A stretch of 64,000 nt of DNA from Empedobacter brevis NBRC 14943 = ATCC 43319 (GCF_000382425.1 NZ_KB908298.1:1-64000); one strand, 5' to 3'. Positions 51,380 to 61,639 are shown, numbered from the stretch's first letter. Translations and numbers: made by a program. The notes: generated from the sequence alone by a model not told the origin.

Positions 51380-52549
51380 TTATTTTTTTACAAATTGCTC
51401 AACATCTTTTCTTGAAACAGGATTATCTCCCAAAATCAATAAGCGTTCAACAACATTTCTCAATTCGCGGATATTCCCTGTCCAATCTAATTCTTTCAAT
51501 GCATCATAAGCTGATTGATCAAATGATTTTTGACTAGATGTATCCGTTACAAAATGTTCCACCAAAGCAGGAATATCATCTTTGCGATCATTAAGAGCCG
51601 GAACATTAATGATAATAACCGCTAAACGATGGTACAAATCTTCACGAAAACGACCTTCTTCAATCTCTTTACGTAAATCTTTGTTTGTTGCTGCAATAAC
51701 TCTTACATTAACATTGATCTCTTTTTCAGATCCAACAGGTGAGACTTTTCCTTCTTGTAAAGCACGTAAAACTTTTGCTTGAGCAGAAAGGCTCATATCT
51801 CCTATTTCATCTAAGAAAATTGTCCCGTCATTCGCTAATTCAAACTTACCTTGTTTATCTTTAACAGCTCCTGTAAAAGAACCTTTAACGTGACCAAACA
51901 ACTCACTTTCAATCAATTCTGCCGGAATAGCTGCACAGTTTACCTCAACCAAAGGTTTTACGTTACGATCACTTTTTTCATGTAAGTGGTGCGCAACCAA
52001 TTCTTTCCCTGTCCCATTTGGTCCAAGAATAAGTACACGGGCATCTGTAGCTGCTACTTTATCAATGATCTGTTTCACTTCAGCAATTGCCGGTGCATCA
52101 CCAACCATTTCATATTTTTTTGCAACTTTTTTCTTTAAAGCTCTGTTTTCTTTCTTCAACTCTTTATTCGAAGAAAGCAACGATTTACGATCTAACGCAT
52201 TACGAACAGTAGTTAACAGTTTATTTAAATCCGGTGGCTTTGATATAAAATCATAAGCTCCTTTTTTTATAGCATCAACGGCCAAGTCTACATCTCCATG
52301 ACCAGTAATCATCACCATTGTCAAATCCGGATTATATTCCATTGCTTCCGACAAGACTTCCATACCATCTTTCAATGGCATTTTTATATCGCTTATAATT
52401 AAGTCGTACTCTTTTTCTTTTATTTTTTCAAGTCCTACCGCACCATTTTCTGCTTCGTCCACATTCCACTTTGGATTTTCATCCATTAAAATGCTTTTCA
52501 AAACGTTGCGGATTGCCTGTTCATCTTCGATTAATAAGATATTTGACAT
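51380..52549 (-). CDS. NtrC-type sigma-54-dependent response regulator without DNA-binding domain
   Basis: The 389 residues comprise a receiver (LLIEDEQAIRNVL, phospho-Asp in DLIISDIKMPLKDG, Lys in FISKPPD) and an AAA+ domain (GPNGTGKELVAHHLH, ESELFGHVKGSFTGAVKDKQGKFELA, FLDEIGDMSLSAQAKVLRALQEG, GRFREDLYHRL, WTGNIRELRNVVERLLIL). The sigma-54 contact loop reads GSFTGA instead of GAFTGA. The protein ends at VEQFVKK, so the Fis-type HTH is absent. It may act from solution or with a partner. Two lipoprotein genes follow in the operon. Confidence 0.9.
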   Translation of the reverse strand: MSNILLIEDEQAIRNVLKSILMDENPKWNVDEAENGAVGLEKIKEKEYDLIISDIKMPLKDGMEVLSEAMEYNPDLTMVMITGHGDVDLAVDAIKKGAYDFISKPPDLNKLLTTVRNALDRKSLLSSNKELKKENRALKKKVAKKYEMVGDAPAIAEVKQIIDKVAATDARVLILGPNGTGKELVAHHLHEKSDRNVKPLVEVNCAAIPAELIESELFGHVKGSFTGAVKDKQGKFELANDGTIFLDEIGDMSLSAQAKVLRALQEGKVSPVGSEKEINVNVRVIAATNKDLRKEIEEGRFREDLYHRLAVIIINVPALNDRKDDIPALVEHFVTDTSSQKSFDQSAYDALKELDWTGNIRELRNVVERLLILGDNPVSRKDVEQFVKK

Positions 52550-52576
52550 CGTTAAGATCGTTTACTTTTTAAAATT

Positions 52577-52624
52577 AAAATAGACTCAAAGATAAATGAA
52601 TTTATTGTTTCTTGAGTCTATTTT
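52577..52624 (-). terminator. Terminator of the acyl-CoA synthetase gene
   Basis: AAAATAGACTCAA / TTGAGTCTATTTT, a 13-bp stem around a 22-base loop, 20 bases past the stop. Confidence 0.7.
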
Positions 52625-52643
52625 TATATGATTTTAATGTTTT

Positions 52644-54284
52644 TTAAGAGGTTTTGACTTTTTTGGCATTTTCTAACCCTAATTCTTTAATCGAGATCTC
52701 TCGCATTTCAATTTTTCTGATTTTACCCGAAATTGTCATCGGAAACGCTGTGACAAATTTCCAATATTTAGGTCGTTTAAAATGAGCAATAGAAAAACAA
52801 TACTCTTTCAACTCATCCTCAGTTAGGGTTACACCATCTTTCACTTTTACCCAAGCCATTACTTCTTCTCCATATTTTATACTTGGAACGCCAATGATTT
52901 GAACATCAGAAATTGCTTCATGCTCATATAAAAAGTCTTCTATTTCTTTCGGAGAAATATTTTCACCTCCACGAATGATAATGTCCTTAATACGTCCTGT
53001 AATATTAATGTAACCCTCCACATCCATTGTCGCTAAATCACCCGTGTGCAACCAGTTATTTTCATCAATTACCTGTGCTGTTGCTTCTGGATTATTCCAA
53101 TATTTCTGCATAACGGAATAACCTCTTGTACAAAATTCTCCGGCAATTCCACGTGGTAAAATTTCACCCGTCTGTGGATCTATAATTTTAATTTCTAAAT
53201 GATCCTGAACGGTTCCTACTGTAGACACCTGTTTTTCTAAAGGAGTTCCGATAATTGTTTGTGTGGATACGGGAGAAGTTTCTGTCATTCCGTAACAAAT
53301 AGAAATTTCTTTCATATTCATTTTGGATTGAACTTTTTTCATTATTTCAATTGGGCATGGTGATCCTGCCATGACACCAGTTCGTAATGAGGATAAATCG
53401 AAACGATCAAAATTAGGCAGTTCTAATTCCGCAATAAACATAGTTGGAACACCGTAAAGTGAAGTACATTTCTCTAGTTCAACTGCATTTAAAGCTTTTT
53501 CAGGATCAAAACTATCAGATGGGATAACCATACAAGCTCCATGGGAAGTACAAGCCATATTTCCTATTACCATTCCAAAACAATGATAAAAAGGAACAGG
53601 TATACATACACGATCACGATGGGTATAATTTAAACGAACACCAATAAAAAAACCATTGTTCAGTAAATTATGGTGCGTTAAGGTGACTCCTTTAGGAAAA
53701 CCTGTTGTTCCTGAAGTATATTGAATATTTACTGCGTCATCAAATTGAACAGACTGTTCAATTTGGTGAATTTCTGACGTTGAAGTCTCTTCTCCTTGTG
53801 TCAAAAAAGTATCCCAATCATCTTCAAAAATCACAATATGTTCTAACATTGGTGTGTTATGCTTCACATTCGTCAACATCGTTTTATAATCACTTGTCTT
53901 AAATTTTAGCGAAGCAAAAACAGCCGAAATTTCAGCTTGATTCAAAACAAACTCAAGTTCATTTTCTCTATATGCAGGGTTCAAATTTACTAAAATCATT
54001 CCGACACGGGCAGTGGCATATTGCAACAGTGTCCATTCAGCACGATTAGGTGCCCATATTCCAACACGATCACCTTTTTGCAAACCTATTGCAATCAATG
54101 ATTTCGCAATTTGCTCCGTTTGAGAATAAAATTCGGTATAAGTTGCACGATAATTTTGATCGACACAAACCAATGCTTCTTGTTGTGGATATTTTGCTAC
54201 TGTATTTCGTAAATTTTCACCAATTGTTTCTCCCAAAAGTGGGTATTGTGATGCTCCGCTAGAATATGATAAGTTTGAAATCAT
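52644..54284 (-). CDS. Fatty-acyl-CoA synthetase (AMP-binding)
   Basis: The 546 residues belong to the ANL superfamily; the enzyme activates a carboxylic acid to acyl-AMP and then acyl-CoA. Seen are VNIQYTSGTTGFPKGVTLTHHN (P-loop), ICYGMTETSPVS, NWLHTGDLATMDVEGYINITGRIKDIIIRGGENISPKEIE, and TISGKIRKIEMRE with the catalytic Lys. It is close to the medium/long-chain AMP-ligases used in fatty-acid degradation; the chain length is not readable from sequence. Confidence 0.9.
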   Translation of the reverse strand: MISNLSYSSGASQYPLLGETIGENLRNTVAKYPQQEALVCVDQNYRATYTEFYSQTEQIAKSLIAIGLQKGDRVGIWAPNRAEWTLLQYATARVGMILVNLNPAYRENELEFVLNQAEISAVFASLKFKTSDYKTMLTNVKHNTPMLEHIVIFEDDWDTFLTQGEETSTSEIHQIEQSVQFDDAVNIQYTSGTTGFPKGVTLTHHNLLNNGFFIGVRLNYTHRDRVCIPVPFYHCFGMVIGNMACTSHGACMVIPSDSFDPEKALNAVELEKCTSLYGVPTMFIAELELPNFDRFDLSSLRTGVMAGSPCPIEIMKKVQSKMNMKEISICYGMTETSPVSTQTIIGTPLEKQVSTVGTVQDHLEIKIIDPQTGEILPRGIAGEFCTRGYSVMQKYWNNPEATAQVIDENNWLHTGDLATMDVEGYINITGRIKDIIIRGGENISPKEIEDFLYEHEAISDVQIIGVPSIKYGEEVMAWVKVKDGVTLTEDELKEYCFSIAHFKRPKYWKFVTAFPMTISGKIRKIEMREISIKELGLENAKKVKTS

Positions 54285-54496
54285 TTGCCTGTTTCTTTTT
54301 TAGTTTCTTTCTTATTCAAACTTAACAACGATTTTCTGGAAAATGAATTTATCAAAAGTAAGATTTTAAGATTATAAAAGAATCCTATTTTTTTATTCAT
54401 CTTAGCATTAATTCCGAAAAAAAGTTCCATCAATTTTAACAAATACTTAAAATAAGTCGTTTGAATTATTCTTAAATTGTAAAAAATTACAAAAAA

Positions 54497-54988
54497 ATGA
54501 ATATTATAAACCATGACAACTATATTTCTATTTATGACGGAATTGAAGTCGTAGATGCCTTACAAACACGAATTGCTGATATCAAAAAAACATTGATAAT
54601 TGTAACAGAATTAGAGAAATGGGATTATGCCTATGCAGAGGAAAAATGGACAATAAAAGAAATGATACAACATTGTATTGATTGTGAACGTATTTTTTCT
54701 TACCGTGCACAACACATCGCAAGAGAAGATCAACAAATACTGAATTTCTTTGATGAAAATGCCTATGTAGTTACTTCAAATGCAAAAGATCGTAAACCGG
54801 AAGAGTTGATAAAAGAATGGACAAATTTAATGAAAGCTACTTATTTTCAGTTCGAGTCTTTCAACAATGAAATATTACATAAAATCGGAAAAGTTGGAGA
54901 TCGTGAATTTTCTGTAGAAAAAATCGGTTATGTTATAGCAGGACATTCCATCCATCATATGAATGTAATTAATGAAAGATATTTATAA
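54497..54988 (+). CDS. DinB-family protein
   Basis: The 163 residues form a DinB/YfiT-like four-helix bundle. Probable metal ligands are the His in EMIQHCIDCERIFSYRA and the pair in AGHSIHHMNVINERYL. KWTIKEMIQH is the typical family motif. Relatives use thiols such as bacillithiol or are uncharacterised; no substrate can be named. Confidence 0.87.
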   Translation: MNIINHDNYISIYDGIEVVDALQTRIADIKKTLIIVTELEKWDYAYAEEKWTIKEMIQHCIDCERIFSYRAQHIAREDQQILNFFDENAYVVTSNAKDRKPEELIKEWTNLMKATYFQFESFNNEILHKIGKVGDREFSVEKIGYVIAGHSIHHMNVINERYL

Positions 54989-55018
54989 AAAAACAGCTTT
55001 TAAAAAGCTGTTTTTTTT
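54987..55018 (+). terminator. Bidirectional terminator between DinB and SulP genes
   Basis: AAACAGCTTT / AAAGCTGTTT extended by A and T runs. It starts within the DinB stop codon and touches the SulP stop. Confidence 0.75.
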
Positions 55019-56550
55019 TATTCTTTTGGCATGACGTTATATGTCGGATCCTCTTCTATGTTCACCTCAATTACACCCTTAGCCTGATTTAATAATCGAA
55101 TAGAATCTTTACTAAGATGTCGTAAAATTACTTTTTTATTTTGTTGTGTATATTTTAATGTAATCCCATCCAAAGCTTCTATCGCGCTCATATCCATCAC
55201 CCTACTCTCCTTTAAATCTATAACAATTTCATCTGAATCATTATTTACATCAAATTTCTCTAAAAATGTAGTGGTTGATCCAAAGAAAAGCGGTCCATAG
55301 ATTTCGTATACTTTTCTTCCTTTCTCATCAATGGATTTTCTTGCTCTGATTCGTTTTGCATTATCCCAGGCAAAAACCAATGCAGAAATAATAACACCTA
55401 CAAAAACTGCTAAAGCCAGGTTATGTAAAACGATTGTAATTATTGCAACCAAGACACTGACCAAAATATCTGACTTAGGCATTTTTGTAATCAACTTGAA
55501 AAATCCCCATTTAAATGTAGAAATAGCTACCATCATCATTACTCCAACCAAAGCTGCCATTGGAATCTTCTCGATTACCGGTGCTCCAATTAAAATGATG
55601 ATTAAAATTGTTATGGCACCTATTGCCGGGCCTATTCGAGAACGAGAACCAGCATCCAGATTCACAAAAGTTTGCGCTATCATCGCACAACCTCCCATTC
55701 CTCCGAAAAATCCGTTCGTTATATTGGCTGCTCCTTGCGCTATACACTCTTTATTCGAAGAGCCTTTTGTTTCGGTCACTTCATCCACCAAAGTCAGCGT
55801 CAATAACGTCTCAATTAAGCCAACCGAACCCATGATAATTGAATAAGGTAAAATAATTTTCAATGTATCCAAATTTAATGGAACATTAGGAATATGGAAA
55901 CTCGGTAATTCACCTTTTATACTAGCAATGTCTCCCACTGTTTTTGTCTCAATATGAAATCCTAAAACCAATAAGAATGTTACGAGAATAGCAACTAAAG
56001 AAGCTGGAACCAATTTTGTTAGTTTTGGAAAGAAATAAACGACTAAAATCGTTAAAAGTGTTAAACTACACATCGTAAGCATTGATGTACCTGTTAACCA
56101 ATGAGAAATCCCATCAGTAGTTGTTTTAAATTGTTCCAATTGCGACATGAAAATCACAACAGCTAATCCATTTAAAAAACCATACATCACAGGTTGAGGA
56201 ATTAAACGAACGAATCTCCCTAATTTAAAAACTCCTACCACAATCTGGAAAATTCCTGCTAAAGCTACTGCTGCAAAAATATACTGTGTTCCATACATCA
56301 CATTTAACGCAATAAGAGTAATTACGGTTGCTCCGGCTCCTCCTGAAACCATTCCTGGTCGACCTCCAAAAACGGCTGTTACAATTCCCATCATAAAGGC
56401 ACCATATAACCCAATTAAAGGTGAAAATCCGGCTAAAATAGCAAATGAAAGCGACTCCGGAATCATGGTCATTGCAACGGTTAATCCGGCTAAAATTTCA
56501 TTTTTGATGTTTATTTTTTGATTGAATTTTAAGAATGTTGAAACCTGCAT
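55018..56550 (-). CDS. SulP-family anion permease with STAS domain
   Basis: The 510 residues comprise about 12 helices with NEILAGLTVAMTMIPESLSFAILAGFSPLIGLYGAFMMGIVTAVFGGRPGMVSGGAGA. The repeat QGAANITNGFFGGMGGCAMIAQTFVNLDAGSRSRIG is typical of the SulP fold. A C-terminal STAS domain (EIVIDLKESRVMDMSAIEALDGI) starts near residue 415. It transports sulfate, bicarbonate or similar anions; which one is not clear. Confidence 0.9.
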   Translation of the reverse strand: MQVSTFLKFNQKINIKNEILAGLTVAMTMIPESLSFAILAGFSPLIGLYGAFMMGIVTAVFGGRPGMVSGGAGATVITLIALNVMYGTQYIFAAVALAGIFQIVVGVFKLGRFVRLIPQPVMYGFLNGLAVVIFMSQLEQFKTTTDGISHWLTGTSMLTMCSLTLLTILVVYFFPKLTKLVPASLVAILVTFLLVLGFHIETKTVGDIASIKGELPSFHIPNVPLNLDTLKIILPYSIIMGSVGLIETLLTLTLVDEVTETKGSSNKECIAQGAANITNGFFGGMGGCAMIAQTFVNLDAGSRSRIGPAIGAITILIIILIGAPVIEKIPMAALVGVMMMVAISTFKWGFFKLITKMPKSDILVSVLVAIITIVLHNLALAVFVGVIISALVFAWDNAKRIRARKSIDEKGRKVYEIYGPLFFGSTTTFLEKFDVNNDSDEIVIDLKESRVMDMSAIEALDGITLKYTQQNKKVILRHLSKDSIRLLNQAKGVIEVNIEEDPTYNVMPKE

Positions 56551-56692
56551 TTCTATATACGAACTAGTTCTGCAAAAGTAAAAAATAGATTGAACAATCT
56601 TATATCAAACATTTATAATTTGTTAAAGATTTCATAATCCCCTCTTAACAGTAAGGCTATAGTAAAAGATTAATTTTAGCGAAATTCTTTTT

Positions 56693-59506
56693 ATGATAAA
56701 AAATCTACTCAAATTATCTTTATTTCTTTTAGGTCCAATTACCTTTGCCCAAAGCGGTGTTATTTCGGGAAAAGTAGTTGATCAAAATGATCAGTTTTCT
56801 TTGCCTGGAGCAACACTTCGAATAGAAAATACAAATAAATATACTGTATCAGATCAAAATGGTAATTACCAATTTCTAAATCTTCCGACAGGTATTTACA
56901 GCGTTTCCATTGATTATTTAGGTTATGAGACATCTACGCAAGAGATAGAAGTGAAAGACAATCAAACGGCAGTAATTGATTTTTCTCTGAGTTCCGGTCT
57001 TAATGAATTGAGTGAGGTTGTCATTATTGGTGATTATCTGAAAGGACAGGCAAAAGCGCTTAATCAGCAAAAAAATAGTGGAAATATCACCAACATCATT
57101 TCTTCTGATCAAGTTGGTCGTTTTCCTGATGCGAATGTTGGTGATGCTCTGAAGCGTGTTCCCGGTATTACAATGCAAAATGATCAGGGAGAAGCCCGTA
57201 ATATTATCATTCGCGGTTTATCACCGGAACTCAATTCAGTTATGTTAAATGGAGATCGTATTCCATCTGCAGAAGGTGACAACCGCAATGTACAAATGGA
57301 TTTAATTCCATCTGATATGATTTCGACAATAGAAGTTAATAAAACTTTAACTCCTGATATGGATGCTGATGCAATTGGTGGAGCTGTAAATCTTATTACA
57401 CGAGCTGTTCCTAATAAAGAACGTATTTCTTTTACAGCATCCGGTGGTTATGCTCCAATTCGTGAAAAAGGGTTATACAATACCGCATTTATTTATGGTA
57501 ATCGCTTTTTTGATCATAAATTAGGAATCGTAGCTTCTGGGAGTTACCAAGTTCAAAATTTTGGTTCTGATAACATAGAAGCTGTTTGGGAAAAAGGAGT
57601 GAATGATGAATTCTATGTTTCTGAAATGGACATTCGAAAATATGATGTTCAACGTGTTAGACGAAGTCTCTCCCTCTCTTCTGATTTTAAATTTAATGAG
57701 AATCATCGCATCGATTTAACGGCTATTTACAATTGGCGAGACGATCGTGAAAATAGATTCCGTACAAGATACCGTGACATAAAACAAGAACTTGATGCGA
57801 ACGGAAACTATGTGTATACAGGAGAAATTCGTCGTGAAACCAAAGGTGGAATTGACAATAGTCGAAATAAAAATAGACGTTTAGAAGATCAACGCGTCTA
57901 TAATATTTCATTGCGCGGAGAACATTTATTGTCTCCTAAATTGGATATGGATTGGGGTGTTTCTTATTCGAAAGCGAGTGAAGATCGACCAAATGAACGT
58001 TATATCGATTTTCGTCAAAAAAATGTCCAATTAAACGAAGATTTATCAGATGGCAATTATCCCTTCGTATCAACCGTTGAACCTGATTATCCAAACAATT
58101 ATTCAGTCAGACAAATTTCTCAAAATTTCAATTATACAGAAGAGACGGAATTTGGTGCAAAATTGAATTTCAGAGTTCCTTTTTCTGTCATTGCCAATCA
58201 AAAAGGGCGTTTGAGATTCGGAGGGCGTTTGAGAATAAAAGACAAAGAACGTAACAATATTTTTTATTCTTATAAAGCGATTAATGGAATTGGAAATTTA
58301 GGACAAATACCAAATATTTTTTTCAATGGAGACGGATACAATCCAGGTATTAAATATGTTCCGGGTTATTTTCCTTCAAATGGATTCTTAGGAGGATTAG
58401 ATTTGAATAATCCTAATTTATTCGAAGCCACATTAGAACCTTCAGAATATCTATCTTTAAATTATAAAGCAAAAGAAAGAATTTCCGCAGGATATATTCG
58501 TTGGGACCAAGATTTATCAAATCAAACTTCCTTAATTGCCGGAATTCGTTTTGAAAACACGAATATAGAGTACACTGGAAATTATATAGAAAACGAAGAA
58601 GACTTGGTAGGAGAAATTTCACATAAAAATAATTACCTAAATGTTTTGCCTAGTGTTACATTGAAACATAAATTTACAGATGATTTTATTCTAAGAACTG
58701 CTTTTACAACAAGTTTAGCCCGTCCAAATTATTATTCGTTGGCTCCTTTTGTTAACGCAATCAGAGAAGATTCTGAGATTTTTGCCGGTAATCCTGATTT
58801 AAAATCTACCTATGCACTAAATTTTGATGTAATGGCTGAAAATTATTTCGATAACATCGGAATAATTTCCGGAGGATTCTTCTATAAAAAATTAAACGAT
58901 TTTATTTACACTTATCGCAATACACGATTTTCTTCTTCCGATTTTGATGCTTTATTTCCAAATGTAGCAAATCCAATTCCAACCAGCGAAACCTGGCAAT
59001 TAACGCAAGCAAGAAATGGAGATCATGTAAATGTTTGGGGATTTGAGGTTGCCATCCAGCGTCAATTAGATTTCATTCCTGGTCAGTTTTTCAAAAATTT
59101 AGGCATTTATCTTAATTATACATACACCGATTCTAAGGCAAAAGGAATTACAAATGAAGATGGTGACGTTCGCAATGATTTAGATTTACCAAAAACAGCA
59201 CCTCATATGTTTAATGCTTCTTTGGCTTGGGAGAATAAAAAGTTCTCAGTTCGTGTTTCTATGAATTATACAGCAGCCTATCTTGATGAAATTGGAGGTA
59301 GTGCAGAGGAAGACACTTATTACGATCAACAGCTATTCTTAGATGCAAATGCTTCTTATAAATTTACAAAGAATCTTAGACTTTTTGCTGAAGCTAATAA
59401 TTTAACGAACCAACCATTGCGTTACTATCAAGGTATTTCCAGCCGTATGAAACAATTAGAATTTTATCAACCAAGATTTACAATGGGATTAAAATTTGAT
59501 TTTTAA
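56693..59506 (+). CDS. TonB-dependent receptor of the phytate operon
   Basis: The 937-residue outer-membrane receptor has a signal peptide (LLKLSLFLLGPITFAQ), then a carboxypeptidase-regulatory-like domain (VISGKVVDQNDQFSLPGATLRI, about residues 22-105). A plug follows (SDQVGRFPDANVGDALKRVPGITMQNDQGEARNIIIRGL), and a long barrel ends in FTMGLKFDF. It resembles the TonB receptors that accompany phosphatases, so inositol phosphates are the likely ligand (inference from the next two genes). A weak -7 (TAATTTTA) lies before it. Confidence 0.9.
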   Translation: MIKNLLKLSLFLLGPITFAQSGVISGKVVDQNDQFSLPGATLRIENTNKYTVSDQNGNYQFLNLPTGIYSVSIDYLGYETSTQEIEVKDNQTAVIDFSLSSGLNELSEVVIIGDYLKGQAKALNQQKNSGNITNIISSDQVGRFPDANVGDALKRVPGITMQNDQGEARNIIIRGLSPELNSVMLNGDRIPSAEGDNRNVQMDLIPSDMISTIEVNKTLTPDMDADAIGGAVNLITRAVPNKERISFTASGGYAPIREKGLYNTAFIYGNRFFDHKLGIVASGSYQVQNFGSDNIEAVWEKGVNDEFYVSEMDIRKYDVQRVRRSLSLSSDFKFNENHRIDLTAIYNWRDDRENRFRTRYRDIKQELDANGNYVYTGEIRRETKGGIDNSRNKNRRLEDQRVYNISLRGEHLLSPKLDMDWGVSYSKASEDRPNERYIDFRQKNVQLNEDLSDGNYPFVSTVEPDYPNNYSVRQISQNFNYTEETEFGAKLNFRVPFSVIANQKGRLRFGGRLRIKDKERNNIFYSYKAINGIGNLGQIPNIFFNGDGYNPGIKYVPGYFPSNGFLGGLDLNNPNLFEATLEPSEYLSLNYKAKERISAGYIRWDQDLSNQTSLIAGIRFENTNIEYTGNYIENEEDLVGEISHKNNYLNVLPSVTLKHKFTDDFILRTAFTTSLARPNYYSLAPFVNAIREDSEIFAGNPDLKSTYALNFDVMAENYFDNIGIISGGFFYKKLNDFIYTYRNTRFSSSDFDALFPNVANPIPTSETWQLTQARNGDHVNVWGFEVAIQRQLDFIPGQFFKNLGIYLNYTYTDSKAKGITNEDGDVRNDLDLPKTAPHMFNASLAWENKKFSVRVSMNYTAAYLDEIGGSAEEDTYYDQQLFLDANASYKFTKNLRLFAEANNLTNQPLRYYQGISSRMKQLEFYQPRFTMGLKFDF

Positions 59507-59507
59507 G

Positions 59508-60500
59508 ATGAAAAATTTTTTAACGATTATCATATTTAGCTTAACGGTTTCAATTTCGGTGTTCGGTCAACAAAAAACGGATCGTTCACCGGACAAAACC
59601 GAATCCTTAAAAACTGATTTGAAACCTTTAGACAACGGAATTTCTTTTTTGGTTATTGGAGATTTTGGTCGACATGGTGCATACACACAAAAAGAGGTTG
59701 CTCAAGCAATGGGAAATGTAGCGGAGAAATTAGCTGCTAACTTCACTGTATCTGTTGGAGATAATTTCTACCCAAGCGGTGTACAAAGCACACAAGATTA
59801 TCAATGGGTTTCTTCTTACGAAACTATTTACACTCATCATTCTTTACACGAACCTTGGTATGTTGCCTTAGGAAACCATGATTATGAAGGAAATTCCCAA
59901 GCTCAAATCGATTATTCAACAATTTCCAGACGTTGGGAAATGCCAGCAAGGTATTTCGAAAAATTAATAAAAATTGATTCCGAAAATTATGTTCAATTAT
60001 TGGTGATAGATACCAATCCATTTGTTTCAAAATATAAAGCTAATCCAGAAAAATATTTGGGTATTAATACTCTAAACACGCAAGATCAAATCAAATGGTT
60101 AGAAGACAAATTGAGTGATAAAAACCCAAAAATTAAGTGGCGTTTAGTCGTTGGACACCATCCTTTATATTCCGGAGGAAAACGTATTCATGAAAAAGAA
60201 ACCTTAGAAATTAAAACCATTTTTGAACCTATTTTCAAGAAATATAACGTAGATGCTTACTTCACCGGGCACGAACACGATTTGCAAATTATTAAAACTC
60301 CAGGCCATTCTTTTACACAATTTTTATCCGGAGCCGGAAGTGAATTAAGACCTACAGGAGAAACAAGAGGAACAATGTTTGCTGCTTCTGTACCTGGTTT
60401 TATGGCATTCTCTTTAAATAGAAATTCGCTAAATACTTATGTTATTCAAGCGGAATCTAACGGTTACAAAATTATTTATCAAACGACAATGAAAAAATGA
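59508..60500 (+). CDS. Secreted purple-acid-phosphatase-like metallophosphoesterase
   Basis: ATG 59508 is chosen because it gives the signal peptide (MKNFLTIIIFSLTVSISVFGQ); TTG 59496 lies inside the receptor gene. The 330 residues carry the full dinuclear-metal motif set: VIGDFGRHG, SVGDNFYPSG, ALGNHDYEG, VVGHHPLYSG and FTGHEHDLQ. This is the pattern of type 5 acid phosphatases. It probably removes phosphate from phytate breakdown products in the periplasm. Confidence 0.9.
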   Translation: MKNFLTIIIFSLTVSISVFGQQKTDRSPDKTESLKTDLKPLDNGISFLVIGDFGRHGAYTQKEVAQAMGNVAEKLAANFTVSVGDNFYPSGVQSTQDYQWVSSYETIYTHHSLHEPWYVALGNHDYEGNSQAQIDYSTISRRWEMPARYFEKLIKIDSENYVQLLVIDTNPFVSKYKANPEKYLGINTLNTQDQIKWLEDKLSDKNPKIKWRLVVGHHPLYSGGKRIHEKETLEIKTIFEPIFKKYNVDAYFTGHEHDLQIIKTPGHSFTQFLSGAGSELRPTGETRGTMFAASVPGFMAFSLNRNSLNTYVIQAESNGYKIIYQTTMKK

Positions 60501-60504
60501 AAAA

Positions 60505-61569
60505 ATGAAAAAAATATTAATTACAGCAACAACAGCACTTATTTTCACCTCATGTTCTCACTCTAAATTAGCAGCTCTACCAGAAAATGCATTAAAACCT
60601 ACGGTTGTTACACAAGCGACTCCTAATGACACAGATGATCCGGCAATTTGGATTAATTATCAAAATCCCGCAGAATCTCTTCTAATCGGAACAGACAAGC
60701 AAGAAGAAACCGGCGGTTTGTATGCCTATAATCTGAAAGGTGAAATTATCAATAAAATTGTTCCATTAAATCGTCCTAATAATGTTGATGTTGCTTATGG
60801 ATTTGAGTTTAACGGACAAAAAATAGATCTTGCCATTACAACAGAGCGAGCAAATCAAAAAATACGGATTGTTTCTTTACCTGATTTCAAATTGATTGAC
60901 AATGGAGGAATTGATGTTTTTGAAAACGAAGAAATACGTGATCCGATGGGAGTTGCTACTTATAAAAAAGACCATAAAATTTATGTCATTGTAGGGAGGA
61001 AAGACGGGCCTTCAGAAGGATATTTGCATCAATATTTATTAGAAAATAATAATGGAAAAATTGAAGCTAAATTGATTCGGAAATTTGGAAAATATTCCGG
61101 TAAAAAAGAAATCGAAGCCATTGCCGTTGATCAAGAATCGGGTTTTGTTTATTATAGCGATGAAACTGCGGGAATTAGAAAATATTATGCAGATCCCGCA
61201 AAAGGAAATGATGAATTAGCTTTTTTTGGTCAAAATGATTTTAAAAGAGATCATGAAGGAATCGCCATTTATAAAACCTCAGAAAAAAATGGTTATATTT
61301 TAGTGTCAGATCAGCAAGCTAATTTTTTCAATGTTTATAAGAGAGAAGGAAGTATATCGAATCCTAATGAGCATCAATTAATTGCGAAGATTCCTGTTTC
61401 TACAATAGAATGTGACGGAGCTGATGCTGTTAATTTTAATTTTGGTCCAACATTCCCAAAAGGTTTTTTTGTGGCAATGAGTAATGGTAAAGTTTTTCAA
61501 CTTTATGATTGGCAAATTATCCAAACTGAAATTGATAAACAATACAAGAAGTCATCGCCTCTAAATTAA
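60505..61569 (+). CDS. phy: Beta-propeller phytase, lipoprotein
   Basis: The 354 residues start with a lipobox (TALIFTSC, Cys17). BPP signatures are TPNDTDDPAIWINYQNPAESLLIGTDKQ, GLYAYNLKGE, RPNNVDVAYGF, GKKEIEAIAVDQESGFVYYSDETAGIRKY, FKRDHEGIAIY and STIECDGADAVNF with acidic calcium and phosphate ligands. It removes phosphate from phytate with calcium (family knowledge). It is 4 bases after the phosphatase gene; the operon ends in a long terminator. Confidence 0.92.
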   Translation: MKKILITATTALIFTSCSHSKLAALPENALKPTVVTQATPNDTDDPAIWINYQNPAESLLIGTDKQEETGGLYAYNLKGEIINKIVPLNRPNNVDVAYGFEFNGQKIDLAITTERANQKIRIVSLPDFKLIDNGGIDVFENEEIRDPMGVATYKKDHKIYVIVGRKDGPSEGYLHQYLLENNNGKIEAKLIRKFGKYSGKKEIEAIAVDQESGFVYYSDETAGIRKYYADPAKGNDELAFFGQNDFKRDHEGIAIYKTSEKNGYILVSDQQANFFNVYKREGSISNPNEHQLIAKIPVSTIECDGADAVNFNFGPTFPKGFFVAMSNGKVFQLYDWQIIQTEIDKQYKKSSPLN

Positions 61570-61591
61570 TCGGCAGTAAATATAAACTTGC

Positions 61592-61639
61592 AAGAATAGA
61601 AAAACCAATCACATTATCATGATTGATTTTTCTATTCTT
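61592..61639 (+). terminator. Terminator of the phytate operon
   Basis: A 20-base stem with one mismatch (AAGAATAGAAAAACCAATCA / TGATTGATTTTTCTATTCTT) around loop CATTATCA. Confidence 0.75.

Noticed and set aside
59496-59507. TTG start of the acid phosphatase
   Set aside because: It lies inside the receptor gene; ATG 59508 gives a clean signal peptide.
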